Assembly (NCBI GenBank): GCA_027459645.1
Contig: DAIDHQ010000040.1
Location: forward strand, 124,001 to 188,000
DNA from: Vulcanimicrobiota bacterium
GTDB taxonomy: Bacteria; Vulcanimicrobiota; Vulcanimicrobiia; Vulcanimicrobiales; Vulcanimicrobiaceae
Direction: 5' to 3'
Length of the DNA stretch: 64,000 nt
Shown here: one piece after another, positions 19,783-29,288 of the stretch
Layout: the number at the start of each line of letters is the position of its first letter
How positions within the stretch are numbered: the first letter of the stretch is position 1
The notes under the pieces: generated by a model
Told to the model about the DNA's origin: nothing
The model's input: only the letters and a program-made list of their open reading frames with translations
Databases searched by the model: none
Position numbers and translations under genes: made by a program

Positions 19783-21660
19783 TTATACGTTCGGCGCTGC
19801 GACGCCTGTACGGCGACGCAGCATTCGGTAATCGCCGCTGCGCACGGTAATTCCGCGGCCGTCGAACCACTCCAGGAGCGGCACCGCATACTTGCGCGAG
19901 GTGCCGATCAGATCGCGAAATTCGGCCATCGTCATCCGGCCGTTGGCTTCGATAAACGCTTCGAGCATCTGGTGCATCCGTTCGATCTGGGTTCCCCGGT
20001 AGACGTACTCGCCGACGCGAACCAGCACGCCGCGTGCGAGCAGCGTCTCGAGCGCACGCGCAAGGCCGGCGATCTTCGAACTCTTGACCGCGGCGGCCAC
20101 GGCGTTATAATCTCCCGGCACGAACGGATCGTCGGGATTCGAGGGAACGTGCGTTTCGAAAAATGTTCGTTGTTCGGCGGTGAGCTTGGGCGTGAAGCCG
20201 GTCGCCGCGTAATAGCCGCTACGATGCACCAGCCGTCCGTCTTCGGCGAACGCATGGAGCAGCCGCACGAGATTTGGCTCGGGAACCTGCAGCGTTCGCG
20301 CGAGCAGCAGCGAGGTTAGCCCCATCGCCCACGGTTCGCGCTCGTGCGCGGCTGCCAAAGCCTCGTCGACGCGCGCCAGCACTTCTTCCGCGGCGCGCAT
20401 CGAAACGTACGCCTCCGGACGCACGACGCGCATCGCGTCACCCGTCTCGACAAGCTGCGCGAGCGCGCGGGCGGCAACGTCTTCGCGGACGTTCGCGGCA
20501 AAGGCGATCGACGCAGCATCGGCCGGTTCCGCGCCGCGCGCCGTCAAGATCGTCAGCACGACGCTCGCGGCCGCGTCGCGGACGTCCGCAGGCGCAGCCG
20601 GCGCATCGCCCGCAACGATCTCACCACCGCCGAGTAACGTCTTCGGCGAAACGCGCCGAACCACGAAGCGCACGCCGGGAAACGCAAGCACGGGGCTCTT
20701 CAGAAAGAGTTCGCCGTGCACGGCTTCGTCTTTATCGGGCACGAGCGGAAGCACCAGCGTGCCGAGAAGTTCGGCCGAGCCGATATACGCGCGAACGGCG
20801 TTGCGCCGCCGCAACAACGGCAACGCATCGGGCAACGGCCGAAACGCGACGCTAATCGTGCTGCGTGCCGAAAATTGCGGATCGGCCAGCACCTCGCCGC
20901 GGACGATCTCGTGCTTCTCGATTCCAGGCAGATTGATCGCGACTCGGCTGCCGCCCGCAGCTTCGTCGCGGGGGGAACCGAAGACTTGCAAGCTGCGCGC
21001 CCGCACGCGCTTTCCGCTCGGTTCGAGCGCGAGCCCGTCGCCGATGCGAAGCCGCCCTTGCATCAACGTGCCCGTCACGATCGTCCCGCGTCCGGGCAAG
21101 CTAAAGACGCGATCGATCGGCAGATATACCGGCGCATCGGCATCGCGCGCGTCGAGCGCCGCAAGCGCGTCGTGGAGCGCGGCCGTCAATGCATCGAGAT
21201 TTTCGCCGGTCGTGGTCGACACCGGAAAGATCGGCGCGCCCTCCGCGAGCGTCCCGAGCAGTTCGTCGCGGATCAGCCGCAGCGTTTCGTCGCGTCGCTC
21301 GGGCGCAATCAGATCGATCTTGGTGAGCGCGACGATCGTGCGCCGGACGTTCAAGAATCGCAGGATGTTCAGATGCTCGACCGTCTGCGGCATCACGCCT
21401 TCGTTCGCGGCAATGACCAGCAGCAACAACTCCATTCCGGCCGCGCCGGCGAGCATATTGTGCAGGAAACGTTCGTGTCCGGGAACGTCGACGATGCCGG
21501 CTTCCAGACCGTCTTCGAAACGCAAATGCGCGAAGCCCAGATCGAGCGTCATGCCGCGCACTTGTTCCTCGACCCAACGGTCAGGATTCGTACCGGTCAG
21601 CGCTTGGACGAGCGACGACTTTCCGTGATCGACGTGGCCCGCCGTTCCGACGACGTGCAT
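19783..21660 (-). CDS. selB: Selenocysteine-specific translation elongation factor SelB
   Basis: MHVVGTAGHVDHGKSSLVQALTGTNPDRWVEEQVRGMTLDLGFA; DVPGHERFLHNMLAG; TKIDL; C-terminal winged-helix region. TGATG overlap with selA; longer ORF start at 21912 rejected. Confidence 0.95.
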   Translation of the reverse strand: MHVVGTAGHVDHGKSSLVQALTGTNPDRWVEEQVRGMTLDLGFAHLRFEDGLEAGIVDVPGHERFLHNMLAGAAGMELLLLVIAANEGVMPQTVEHLNILRFLNVRRTIVALTKIDLIAPERRDETLRLIRDELLGTLAEGAPIFPVSTTTGENLDALTAALHDALAALDARDADAPVYLPIDRVFSLPGRGTIVTGTLMQGRLRIGDGLALEPSGKRVRARSLQVFGSPRDEAAGGSRVAINLPGIEKHEIVRGEVLADPQFSARSTISVAFRPLPDALPLLRRRNAVRAYIGSAELLGTLVLPLVPDKDEAVHGELFLKSPVLAFPGVRFVVRRVSPKTLLGGGEIVAGDAPAAPADVRDAAASVVLTILTARGAEPADAASIAFAANVREDVAARALAQLVETGDAMRVVRPEAYVSMRAAEEVLARVDEALAAAHEREPWAMGLTSLLLARTLQVPEPNLVRLLHAFAEDGRLVHRSGYYAATGFTPKLTAEQRTFFETHVPSNPDDPFVPGDYNAVAAAVKSSKIAGLARALETLLARGVLVRVGEYVYRGTQIERMHQMLEAFIEANGRMTMAEFRDLIGTSRKYAVPLLEWFDGRGITVRSGDYRMLRRRTGVAAPNV

Positions 21661-22988
21661 CAGTCTTGCAGCGCTTCGAGGGCTGCGATCAACTCGCGGT
21701 CTTCGTTCGAAGCGACGGTGCGCATATCGAGCATCACCCGTTCGCGCTCCACGCGCGCAACGATGGGAACGCGCCACCGACGCAAGCGCTCCGCGAGATC
21801 GTCGGCGTGCGGCGTACGAATCGCGACGCCCGCCGAAGGAATGCGCGCGTCGGGCAAGCTTCCGCCGCCGACGTAGGCTTGCGTTTCGATCGCGCGCGCT
21901 TCCGGAACGCATTGCGCGATCGTTCGCGCGCGCTCGAGGAGCGATTCGAGCGGCTGCGCGAGCATGCGAAAGAGCGGTATGGACTCGCGCGTCTGCGGGC
22001 TGCGGTACAGCCGCAGGGTTGCGGTCAAGAGCGCGAGCGTCACCTTATCGACGCGCAACGCACGCACGAGCGGATTCGCGCGAAGCCGGGCGACGTGTGA
22101 ACGGCGTCCGACGACGATGCCGGCCTGCGGGCCGCCGAGCAATTTATCACCGGAACACGTAACGAGATCGATTCCGTCGCAGACTGCTTCGGCGACCGTG
22201 CGTTCGTGCGAAAGGCCGTACTCCGAAAGATCGACGATCGCGCCCGTCCCCAAGTCTTCGACGACGGCGACGCCCGCGCTGCGGCCGAGGGCCGCCAATT
22301 CCTCGCCGCTCACGTCGGCGACGAATCCTTCGAGCGTGAAATTCGAACGGTGCGAGCGCAGCAGCAGCGACGTCCGCGGCGTCAGCGCCCGCGCGTAATC
22401 GCCGGCGTAGACCTTGTTGGTCGCGCCCACTTCGACGAGCGTCGCACCGCTGCGTGCGAGCACGTCGGGAAGACGGAAACCGCCACCAATTTCGACGAGC
22501 TGATTGCGTGCGACGACGACTTCGGAACCGCGCGCGAACGTATCGAGCACCAGCAATATCGCCGCGGCGCAATTGTTGACGACGATCGCGTCTTCGGCGC
22601 CGGTGAGTTCGCACAAAATCGCGGTCGCGCGCGCGTAGCGCGACCCGCGCTCGCCGGCGGCGAGATCGTATTCAAGGTTCGAGTAGCTCCGCCCAATCTG
22701 CCAGGCGGCGGCAAACGCCGGCTCCGCGATCGGCGCGCGGCCGAGGTTGGTATGCAAGAGCGTACCGGTCGCATTGATCACCGCGCGCAGTTCCTGCGAT
22801 GCCTGCGCTTCGATGCGTTCCACTACGTGTTCGACGATCAGTTCCAGTGGAAGGGCCACGGCGCCGGCTCGGACGCGATCGAGTTCGGCATCGATCGCCG
22901 CGCGCAAAGCAGCGCGCCCCACGAGAGGCTCGTAGGGCGCGACGGCCGGATGTTCCAGAATCGAATTTACAGGCGGAACACTACGCAC
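21660..22988 (-). CDS. selA: L-seryl-tRNA(Sec) selenium transferase
   Basis: INATGTLLHTNLGRAPI, NNCAAAILLVLDTFARG, TCSGDKLLGGPQAGIVVGR (PLP lysine region). GTG start. Confidence 0.95.
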   Translation of the reverse strand: MRSVPPVNSILEHPAVAPYEPLVGRAALRAAIDAELDRVRAGAVALPLELIVEHVVERIEAQASQELRAVINATGTLLHTNLGRAPIAEPAFAAAWQIGRSYSNLEYDLAAGERGSRYARATAILCELTGAEDAIVVNNCAAAILLVLDTFARGSEVVVARNQLVEIGGGFRLPDVLARSGATLVEVGATNKVYAGDYARALTPRTSLLLRSHRSNFTLEGFVADVSGEELAALGRSAGVAVVEDLGTGAIVDLSEYGLSHERTVAEAVCDGIDLVTCSGDKLLGGPQAGIVVGRRSHVARLRANPLVRALRVDKVTLALLTATLRLYRSPQTRESIPLFRMLAQPLESLLERARTIAQCVPEARAIETQAYVGGGSLPDARIPSAGVAIRTPHADDLAERLRRWRVPIVARVERERVMLDMRTVASNEDRELIAALEALQD

Positions 22989-23000
22989 TACAAGTGCGTT

Positions 23001-23327
23001 TTAGGCGACGTGTTTGGCGAGCATCGACGAGATGACGTTCTCCGGAACGTATCCTACGATGCGATCGACCGGCTGGCCGTTTTTGAAGAGAATCAGGCAC
23101 GGAATGCCGGAGACCTGATACTGTCCGGCGATGTTCGGATTCTCGTCGGTGTTGAGCTTCACGAACTTCGCTTTGCCGGTGTTGGCCGAAGCGACTTTTT
23201 CGACGACGGGCGACAGCATACGGCACGGGCCGCACCACGGGGCCCAAAAATCGACGAGCACGGGCTGGCTGGCGCCGAGCACCTCGTCCTGGAAATTGTT
23301 TTGGCTAACGTCTGGCAATGCACTCAT
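23001..23327 (-). CDS. trxA: Thioredoxin
   Basis: VLVDFWAPWCGPCRMLSPVVEK, YQVSGIPCLILFKNGQ. Confidence 0.95.
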   Translation of the reverse strand: MSALPDVSQNNFQDEVLGASQPVLVDFWAPWCGPCRMLSPVVEKVASANTGKAKFVKLNTDENPNIAGQYQVSGIPCLILFKNGQPVDRIVGYVPENVISSMLAKHVA

Positions 23328-23393
23328 GGGTTTCGAACTTCTTCCTCCGTCGATTCAGAACCCTACCGGCCGCCCGGAAGTTGCTCCGGGCGC

Positions 23394-23524
23394 GGTGTCA
23401 TCCTGAGCGGAGGCGTCCGGTAGGACGCCGGAGTCGAAGGATCGCCTCATGCATGAGGTGCGTCACGATCCTTCGACTTCGCGGTTCGCGCCCCGCACGA
23501 AGCCGCTTCGCTCAGGATGACACC
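23394..23524. repeat. Palindromic MITE/REP-like repeat
   Basis: 16-bp perfect terminal inverted repeats GGTGTCATCCTGAGCG / CGCTCAGGATGACACC; inner AGTCGAAGGATCG / CGATCCTTCGACT; also CCTCATGCATGAGG. Related sequence at 30305. Confidence 0.8.
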
Positions 23525-23530
23525 CGGGGC

Positions 23531-26035
23531 CTAGAGTTCCAGTTCCGTCGGTTCGCCGGTGATTCCGGTGACCTGCTCGGCCTGTTTGCCCAGGTTCGTG
23601 ATGGCGATCACTTCGTCGCCTTCGCCTAAGCGCTGCAGGCGAACGCCCTTCGTCGAGCGGCCGGCGCGGCGAATGTCGCTGACCTTCAGGCGAATCACCT
23701 GGTTGCCGCTCGTGATCATCAGCACCTGATCGTCGGGTGCCACCATGATCTGATCGACGACCTGGCCGATATCCTCGCGCTCGCGGGCGAACGCCTTGAC
23801 GCCCTTGCCGCCACGCGACGTATGCCGGTAGTCGTCGATCGGCGTGCGCTTTCCGAACGCCTGCGACGTGACCAGCAGCACTTCGCGCCGTTCGTCTTCG
23901 ATGACGTCCATCGCGATGATGGTGTCGCCGTCTTCGAGCGTCATCGCTTTGACGCCGCGTGCGTTGCGGCCCATCGGACGCACGTGCTTCTCGTTGAAGT
24001 GCACGGCCATGCCTTGGGTGGATCCGAGGATGATATCGCGCGTGCCGTCGGAGAGATCGACCGCCAGCAACTCGTCGCCTTCGTCGAGATTGATGGCGTT
24101 GAGACCGTTGCGGCGAACGTTCGCAAATTCCGAGAGCGAGGTTTTCTTGATGACACCTTGCTTCGTCACCATCACCATGTAGCGGCCTTCCTCGAACTGA
24201 TGGATCGGGAAGACGGCAGTGACGTGTTCGCCCGGCGGAAGGGTGAGTAGATTGACGAGCGCCGTGCCGCGCGCGGTGCGCGTCGTATCGGGAATCTCGT
24301 AGCCGCGCAAACGATACGCGCGCCCCTTGTTCGTAAAGAAGAGCACGTGATCGTGCGTCTTCGTCACGAAGAAGTTTCGCACGACGTCCTCGCGCTTGAG
24401 GTTCGCGATACCGGTCACGCCGCGCCCGCCGCGATTCTGTGTGCGGAACGTGTCGACGGTGACGCGTTTGATGTAACCGCCAACCGTATACGTGACGACG
24501 ACGTCGACGTTCGGAATCAGCTGCTCCATCGAAATTTCGTTCTCAGCCGGAAGCACGTCGGTGCGGCGCTCGTCGCCGAAGCGCCTCTTCAGGTCGAGCG
24601 TTTCGCTCTTGACGATACCGGCGATGCGGACCGGCGAATTCAAGATGTCCTGCAGTTCCGCAATGGTCTTCTTCAACTCGTTGTATTCGTCTTCGATCTT
24701 CTGCCGTTCGAGGCCGACGAGCGTGCGCAGACGCATGTCGACGATCGCTTGGCTCTGAATGTCGGTCAGGCCGAAACGCGACGCGAGTTTCGTCTTGGCT
24801 TCGTCGGTCGTCTGGCTGCCGCGGATGATCTCGATGACTTCGTCGATGTTGTCGAGAGCGATGCGGTAGCCTTCGAGCAGATGCGCGCGCTCTTCGGCTT
24901 TGCGAAGATCGTAACGCGTACGCCGAGTGATGACGTCCTTGCGATAGGCGATGAAGTGTTCGAGAAGCTGCTTGAGGTTGAGGACCTGCGGCTCGAGCGC
25001 GACGCTGCCGTCGGCACGCGGTTCGCCCACCGGCACGAGCGCTAGCATGTTGAAACCGAAGCTCGACTGCAGGGGCGTGTGCTTGAAGAGCTGATTGAGC
25101 ACGACCTTCGGCGTCGCGCTCTTCTGCAGTTCGACGACGACGCGCATGCCCTTACGGTTCGACTCGTCGTGCAGCGCCGAGATGCCTTGAATGCGCTTCT
25201 CCGCGTGCGCTTCCGCAATCGCTTCGACGATGCGGCCCTTATACACCTGATACGGAATTTCGGTGATGATGATCTTAAATTTTCCGCGCTCTTCGACGAT
25301 CTCGGCTTTTCCGCGCATCGCAATCGAGCCGCGGCCAGTCTTATACGCTTCGCGAATCGCTTCTTGTCCGAGAATCTCGCCGCCGGTCGGAAAATCCGGC
25401 CCTTTGACGATGTCGCACAGCTCGTCGTCGGTCGCATTGGGGTTGTCGACTAAGAGTGCGATCGCATCGGCGATCTCGCCCAAATTGTGCGGCGGAATAT
25501 TCGTGGCCATGCCGACCGCGATACCGCTCGAGCCGTTGACGAGCAGCTGCGGCAGCTTGCCGGGCAGCACGCTCGGTTCGGTGCCCTGGTTATCGAAGTT
25601 GGCAACGAACGGAACCGTCTCTTTTTCGATGTCCGCGAGCAGCTCGAGCGACAAGCGTGCGAGGCGGGCTTCCGTATAACGGTAGGCAGCCGGCGGATCG
25701 GGATCGATGGAACCGAAGTTCCCGTGACCGTCTACGAGCGTGTAGCGCAGGGTGAAATCCTGCGCCATGCGGACGAGCGCGTCATAGACGGAGCTGTCGC
25801 CGTGCGGATGGTATGACTTGAGGACCTCACCGATGATACCGGCGCACTTGCGGTGCTGCTTGGTCGGATCCATGCCCATGTCGCGCATCGCGTAGAGGAT
25901 GCGCCGCTGCACGGGCTTGAGGCCGTCGCGAACGTCGGGAAGAGCGCGCGACGCGATGACGGACATGGCATAGGAGAGATAGCTCTCCCGCATCTCGTCT
26001 TCGACGTTTACATGTTGAATGATGTCGTTATTCAT
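23531..26035 (-). CDS. gyrA: DNA gyrase subunit A
   Basis: MRESYLSYAMSVIASRALPDVRDGLKPVQRRILYAM; GyrA C-terminal repeats; RNRGGRGVTGI / TSRGGKGVKAF GyrA-box-like motifs. Confidence 0.96.
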   Translation of the reverse strand: MNNDIIQHVNVEDEMRESYLSYAMSVIASRALPDVRDGLKPVQRRILYAMRDMGMDPTKQHRKCAGIIGEVLKSYHPHGDSSVYDALVRMAQDFTLRYTLVDGHGNFGSIDPDPPAAYRYTEARLARLSLELLADIEKETVPFVANFDNQGTEPSVLPGKLPQLLVNGSSGIAVGMATNIPPHNLGEIADAIALLVDNPNATDDELCDIVKGPDFPTGGEILGQEAIREAYKTGRGSIAMRGKAEIVEERGKFKIIITEIPYQVYKGRIVEAIAEAHAEKRIQGISALHDESNRKGMRVVVELQKSATPKVVLNQLFKHTPLQSSFGFNMLALVPVGEPRADGSVALEPQVLNLKQLLEHFIAYRKDVITRRTRYDLRKAEERAHLLEGYRIALDNIDEVIEIIRGSQTTDEAKTKLASRFGLTDIQSQAIVDMRLRTLVGLERQKIEDEYNELKKTIAELQDILNSPVRIAGIVKSETLDLKRRFGDERRTDVLPAENEISMEQLIPNVDVVVTYTVGGYIKRVTVDTFRTQNRGGRGVTGIANLKREDVVRNFFVTKTHDHVLFFTNKGRAYRLRGYEIPDTTRTARGTALVNLLTLPPGEHVTAVFPIHQFEEGRYMVMVTKQGVIKKTSLSEFANVRRNGLNAINLDEGDELLAVDLSDGTRDIILGSTQGMAVHFNEKHVRPMGRNARGVKAMTLEDGDTIIAMDVIEDERREVLLVTSQAFGKRTPIDDYRHTSRGGKGVKAFAREREDIGQVVDQIMVAPDDQVLMITSGNQVIRLKVSDIRRAGRSTKGVRLQRLGEGDEVIAITNLGKQAEQVTGITGEPTELEL

Positions 26036-26044
26036 TATAAAAAT

Positions 26045-26142
26045 GCCACTACACTTCGCGTAGTGGCACGGCACTACGCCGCACTTTTTGCACTACGCGC
26101 AAAAAACGCGGCTGCGCCCCCACACTGACTTCGCAGTGTGGG
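26045..26142. repeat. Cluster of three hairpins between gyrA and the upstream minus-strand ORF
   Basis: GCCACTAC-acttcgc-GTAGTGGC (26045-26067); TTTTTGC-actacgc-GCAAAAA (26085-26105); CCCACACTG-acttcg-CAGTGTGGG (26119-26142). Confidence 0.75.
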
Positions 26143-26186
26143 ACCCGGAGACCGCGAGCTAAAGTCTTCTTTAATATATACGCCGT

Positions 26187-26528
26187 CTAGAGCGGGTCTT
26201 CCCACACGGGGATACCCTCGTCATCGACATTCCCGCCTCCAAAATCGTCGAAGGAGATCGGGGCGTCGGGGAGCGGGGCGGCCGGCTCTTCGAGGCTGGC
26301 CACGGGCACCTCCGGCAGCGCTTCTTCGGCAAAGAAATCCACTGCGGGGCGGTTCACGTTGGGCGGGCGAACGGGCTCCGGAGCCGGAGCGAAGGCCGGT
26401 TCGGGCAGCATCCGGTCCGGGATCGACGTGCCGATGCGCGCTTTCGCCGCTTTTGCCGCCGCGTGGACGAGCGCAACGTGATCCGCAACGGATTGGCGCA
26501 GCTGCGCTTCGAATTCGGCGCTCGTCAT
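26187..26528 (-). CDS. Hypothetical Pro/Ala/Glu-rich protein
   Basis: [33 protein letters not shown]...; no family recognised. Confidence 0.5.
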   Translation of the reverse strand: MTSAEFEAQLRQSVADHVALVHAAAKAAKARIGTSIPDRMLPEPAFAPAPEPVRPPNVNRPAVDFFAEEALPEVPVASLEEPAAPLPDAPISFDDFGGGNVDDEGIPVWEDPL

Positions 26529-26973
26529 GTCTGCCGGATTCGCCGTTCCGCGCGAAGAGAACTGCCCGTCGCTCGCCTCGTTCGAGGCGCTGGCGCGTGA
26601 TTTTGCGCGATCCTTACGCGCGGGCGACGTCGTGGCGCTTTCGGGCGAACTTGGGGCCGGAAAGACCACCTTCGTGCGCGCCGCCGTGGCGGCGCTGCAT
26701 GGCCACGACCAAACGACGAGCCCGACCTTTACCTTTTGGCACCGCTACCACGGTGATCCGCCGATCGACCACATCGATCTGTACCGCCTCGACGATCCGC
26801 GCGAGGCGCGCGAGCTCGGGCTAGAAGACGCCTTCGACGGAACGTCGATCGCGTTCGTCGAGTGGTGGACGCACGCGCCGCAGCTCTTGCCCGCCGACCG
26901 CTACGAGGTCGAGATCGAAGGGGCCGGCGAGGGGCCTCGGCAGGTGCACCTGCGCAGGGGCGCTCGCGTATGA
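26527..26973 (+). CDS. tsaE: tRNA threonylcarbamoyladenosine biosynthesis ATPase TsaE
   Basis: [21 protein letters not shown] Walker [34 protein letters not shown]. Confidence 0.93.
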   Translation: MSAGFAVPREENCPSLASFEALARDFARSLRAGDVVALSGELGAGKTTFVRAAVAALHGHDQTTSPTFTFWHRYHGDPPIDHIDLYRLDDPREARELGLEDAFDGTSIAFVEWWTHAPQLLPADRYEVEIEGAGEGPRQVHLRRGARV

Positions 26974-27641
26974 TCGTGCTGGGGTTGGAAGGCGCCCTGG
27001 GAAGCTTTTCCGCCAGCGTCGTCCGTGGCGACACGATCGCGTCGGCGATTGCGCTGGAAGGCAACGTCGCGCTCGAAGCCGGGCTTGCGGCCCTGCGCGA
27101 CGCGATGGCCGAGGCGGGGGTCGATTCGACGATGCTGGACCGCATCGCCGTCGGCGCCGGCCCGGGCGGGTTCACCGGCCTGCGCATTACGGTGACATAC
27201 GCGAAATCGCTCGCACAAGCATGGTCGCTGCCGGTCGTGCCCGTCTCTTCGTTCGACGCTCTCGAGCATGGACTGGAACTTTCGCGCGCGCTGGCCGTCA
27301 CGAGCGGGCGCCCTGGTGTCATATCGGCCCGGTACCGAGAGAATGCAATCGAGCGAAGGGCCTCGGGCCCGACGGCCGAGGTGCTCGCCGCCTTGCTCCC
27401 CGCTCCCGATGACCGCCCGCTGACAGTCGTCGGCGCCCCGGAGGACGTATTCGCGTCCCTTGCCGAAGCGGGATTCATCGTGCAAAAACGCTCGCCGCTC
27501 GTCACCCCGATGGCCGCCGCCGTGGCCCTCGCGGGCGCGCGCGCGCAACCGGCGTCTAGCGCACACGCGGTGCGCGCCGATTACGGCGAAGCGCCGGCTG
27601 CAAAAGTTCCGACGTTCCGGCCCGCGCCGCGAAACCGATGA
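26970..27641 (+). CDS. tsaB: tRNA threonylcarbamoyladenosine biosynthesis protein TsaB
   Basis: [42 protein letters not shown]; overlaps tsaE. Confidence 0.92.
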   Translation: MIVLGLEGALGSFSASVVRGDTIASAIALEGNVALEAGLAALRDAMAEAGVDSTMLDRIAVGAGPGGFTGLRITVTYAKSLAQAWSLPVVPVSSFDALEHGLELSRALAVTSGRPGVISARYRENAIERRASGPTAEVLAALLPAPDDRPLTVVGAPEDVFASLAEAGFIVQKRSPLVTPMAAAVALAGARAQPASSAHAVRADYGEAPAAKVPTFRPAPRNR

Positions 27642-28171
27642 AAGCGGAGCTTACCCCGTCGCACGCGCAGCCCGAACCGCTCGAAATCGTGCCGATGACG
27701 GCCGCCGACATTCCGGACGTGCTGCGCATCGAACGCGCGTCGTTTACGACCACGTGGCCTTCCGACGCGTTCTACAACGAGTTGACGACCAACAAACTCG
27801 CGCATTATTACGTCGGACGCGCAGACGGCAAGATCGTCGCGTACGGCGGCATCTGGGTGATCTTCGAAGATTCTCACATTACGACGATTGCGGTCGACTC
27901 GGCATATCGCGGAAGGAAGTTCGGCGAGTTGATGTTGCTTCGGCTGATCGACGAAGCGATCGAACGCGGCGCGGCCTGGATGACGCTCGAGGTGCGTGAG
28001 AGCAATGCCGGAGCACAGCAACTCTACCGTAAATATGGCTTTACGACGGTCACCACGCGCAAGGGCTACTACAGCGACAACAACGAGAACGCTCTCGTGA
28101 TGTGGGCCGGCAATATGAAGGGCGAACTCTACCGGCAGCGCCTTCGCGCGCTGCGTTCGCGCGTCGGATAG
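27638..28171 (+). CDS. rimI: Ribosomal protein bS18 alanine N-acetyltransferase (GNAT)
   Basis: GNAT core [43 protein letters not shown]; tsaB-rimI gene order. Confidence 0.9.
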   Translation: MKAELTPSHAQPEPLEIVPMTAADIPDVLRIERASFTTTWPSDAFYNELTTNKLAHYYVGRADGKIVAYGGIWVIFEDSHITTIAVDSAYRGRKFGELMLLRLIDEAIERGAAWMTLEVRESNAGAQQLYRKYGFTTVTTRKGYYSDNNENALVMWAGNMKGELYRQRLRALRSRVG

Positions 28172-28182
28172 CGGAGATCGCG

Positions 28183-28767
28183 CTGACCTTCACCGATCTC
28201 GCGCGGCGCGTCCGCCAGTATTTGGGACAGGAACATCGTTACGCTCACGTCGTACGCGTCGCTCGCTGCGCCGACGTTCTCGCGCAGAAGCATCGTTTGG
28301 ATGCGGACAAAGCGCGAACGGCCGGCATGCTGCACGATCTCGCGCGCTTGTATTCGCACGAGCGGCTGATCGAAGAATGCGAATTGCGGCGCATGCCGGT
28401 GGGCGCGTTCGAACGCAAGAATCCGATCGTGCTGCACGCGCCGCTCGGAGCGCACATCGCGCAAGAAGCCTTCGGCGTGCACGATCCCGAGATTCTCTCG
28501 GCGATCGAAAAACATACCGTGGCGGCCGAAGTGATGTCGCCGCTCGACTGCGTGCTCTATCTGGCCGACGGGCTGGAACCGGGCCGCGATTTCCAAGCTC
28601 GCGCGCCGCTCTGGGAGCTCGCGTGCCGCGACCTGCACGCAGCCACGCGCGAGACGCTCGGAAATACTCTGCGCTATCTCGAAGACAAGGGCTTGGAAGC
28701 CGCACCGCAAACCCTGGCCGCCGCACGGGCGTTCGGCCTACTGGAGGTACGACCATCGCTGACCTAA
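28183..28767 (+). CDS. yqeK: HD-domain protein, YqeK-type
   Basis: HVVRVARCADVLAQKH, AGMLHDLARLYS, NPIVLHAPLGAHIAQEAFG, ADGLEPGRDF; located before rsfS. Start uncertain: CTG 28183 sits 6 nt after GGAG. Confidence 0.82.
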   Translation: MTFTDLARRVRQYLGQEHRYAHVVRVARCADVLAQKHRLDADKARTAGMLHDLARLYSHERLIEECELRRMPVGAFERKNPIVLHAPLGAHIAQEAFGVHDPEILSAIEKHTVAAEVMSPLDCVLYLADGLEPGRDFQARAPLWELACRDLHAATRETLGNTLRYLEDKGLEAAPQTLAAARAFGLLEVRPSLT

Positions 28768-29096
28768 TCGACGTCGTTCGCGACGCCGCGCTCGATCGCA
28801 AGGGCGAGGACTTCACGACGATCGACGTTTCGAACCGGACGATTCTCGCCGACACGTTCGCTCTGGTGACGGGCCGCTCGAAGATTCAGACGCGCGCTAT
28901 TTCCGACGCGATCGTGGAAAAGGCGGAAGCATCCGGCTTTACCGTCACGCGCGTTGAAGGCTATTCCGAAGGGACGTGGATCTTGATCGATCTCGGCAAC
29001 GTGATCGTGCACGTCTTTACGGCCGAGCAGCGGCAGTTCTACAACCTGGAGCGGCTGTGGAGCGAGGTCGAGAAACGGCAGGCGCAGTCGTCATGA
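28755..29096 (+). CDS. rsfS: Ribosomal silencing factor RsfS
   Basis: IADLIDVVRDAALDRKGEDFTTIDVSNRTILADTFALVTG...WILIDLGNVIVHVFTAEQRQFYNLERLW. Start uncertain: ATC 28755, 7 nt after GGAGG. Confidence 0.88.
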   Translation: MADLIDVVRDAALDRKGEDFTTIDVSNRTILADTFALVTGRSKIQTRAISDAIVEKAEASGFTVTRVEGYSEGTWILIDLGNVIVHVFTAEQRQFYNLERLWSEVEKRQAQSS

Positions 29097-29239
29097 GCGG
29101 ACGCGCACGTGCTACCCATGAAACCCGAGCCAAGCGAGCGCGCCGCGAATTCTGGAAGCGCTTCTTCATCTGGGTCTTCATCGTCGTCTTCGGGTTCAGC
29201 GTGGCCGGCGGCATCATCGCCTTTAGCGTCGCCCGTTGA
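29093..29239 (+). CDS. Small single-TM protein, hypothetical
   Basis: 48 aa, basic N-terminus plus one TM; ATGA overlap with rsfS. Confidence 0.5.
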   Translation: MSGRARATHETRAKRARREFWKRFFIWVFIVVFGFSVAGGIIAFSVAR

Positions 29240-29288
29240 AACCTCGACCCCTCGCCCACGATACTAGCCTTCGGAGGAACGAAGCTTC

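Noticed and set aside
21661-21912. N-terminal extension of selB in the ORF track
   Set aside because: It overlaps selA; the conserved SelB N-terminus MHVVGTAGHVDHGK starts at 21660.
20716-23423. Long plus-strand ORFs (386 and 405 aa) antisense to selB and selA
   Set aside because: Same shadow effect; SelA and SelB are unambiguous on the minus strand.
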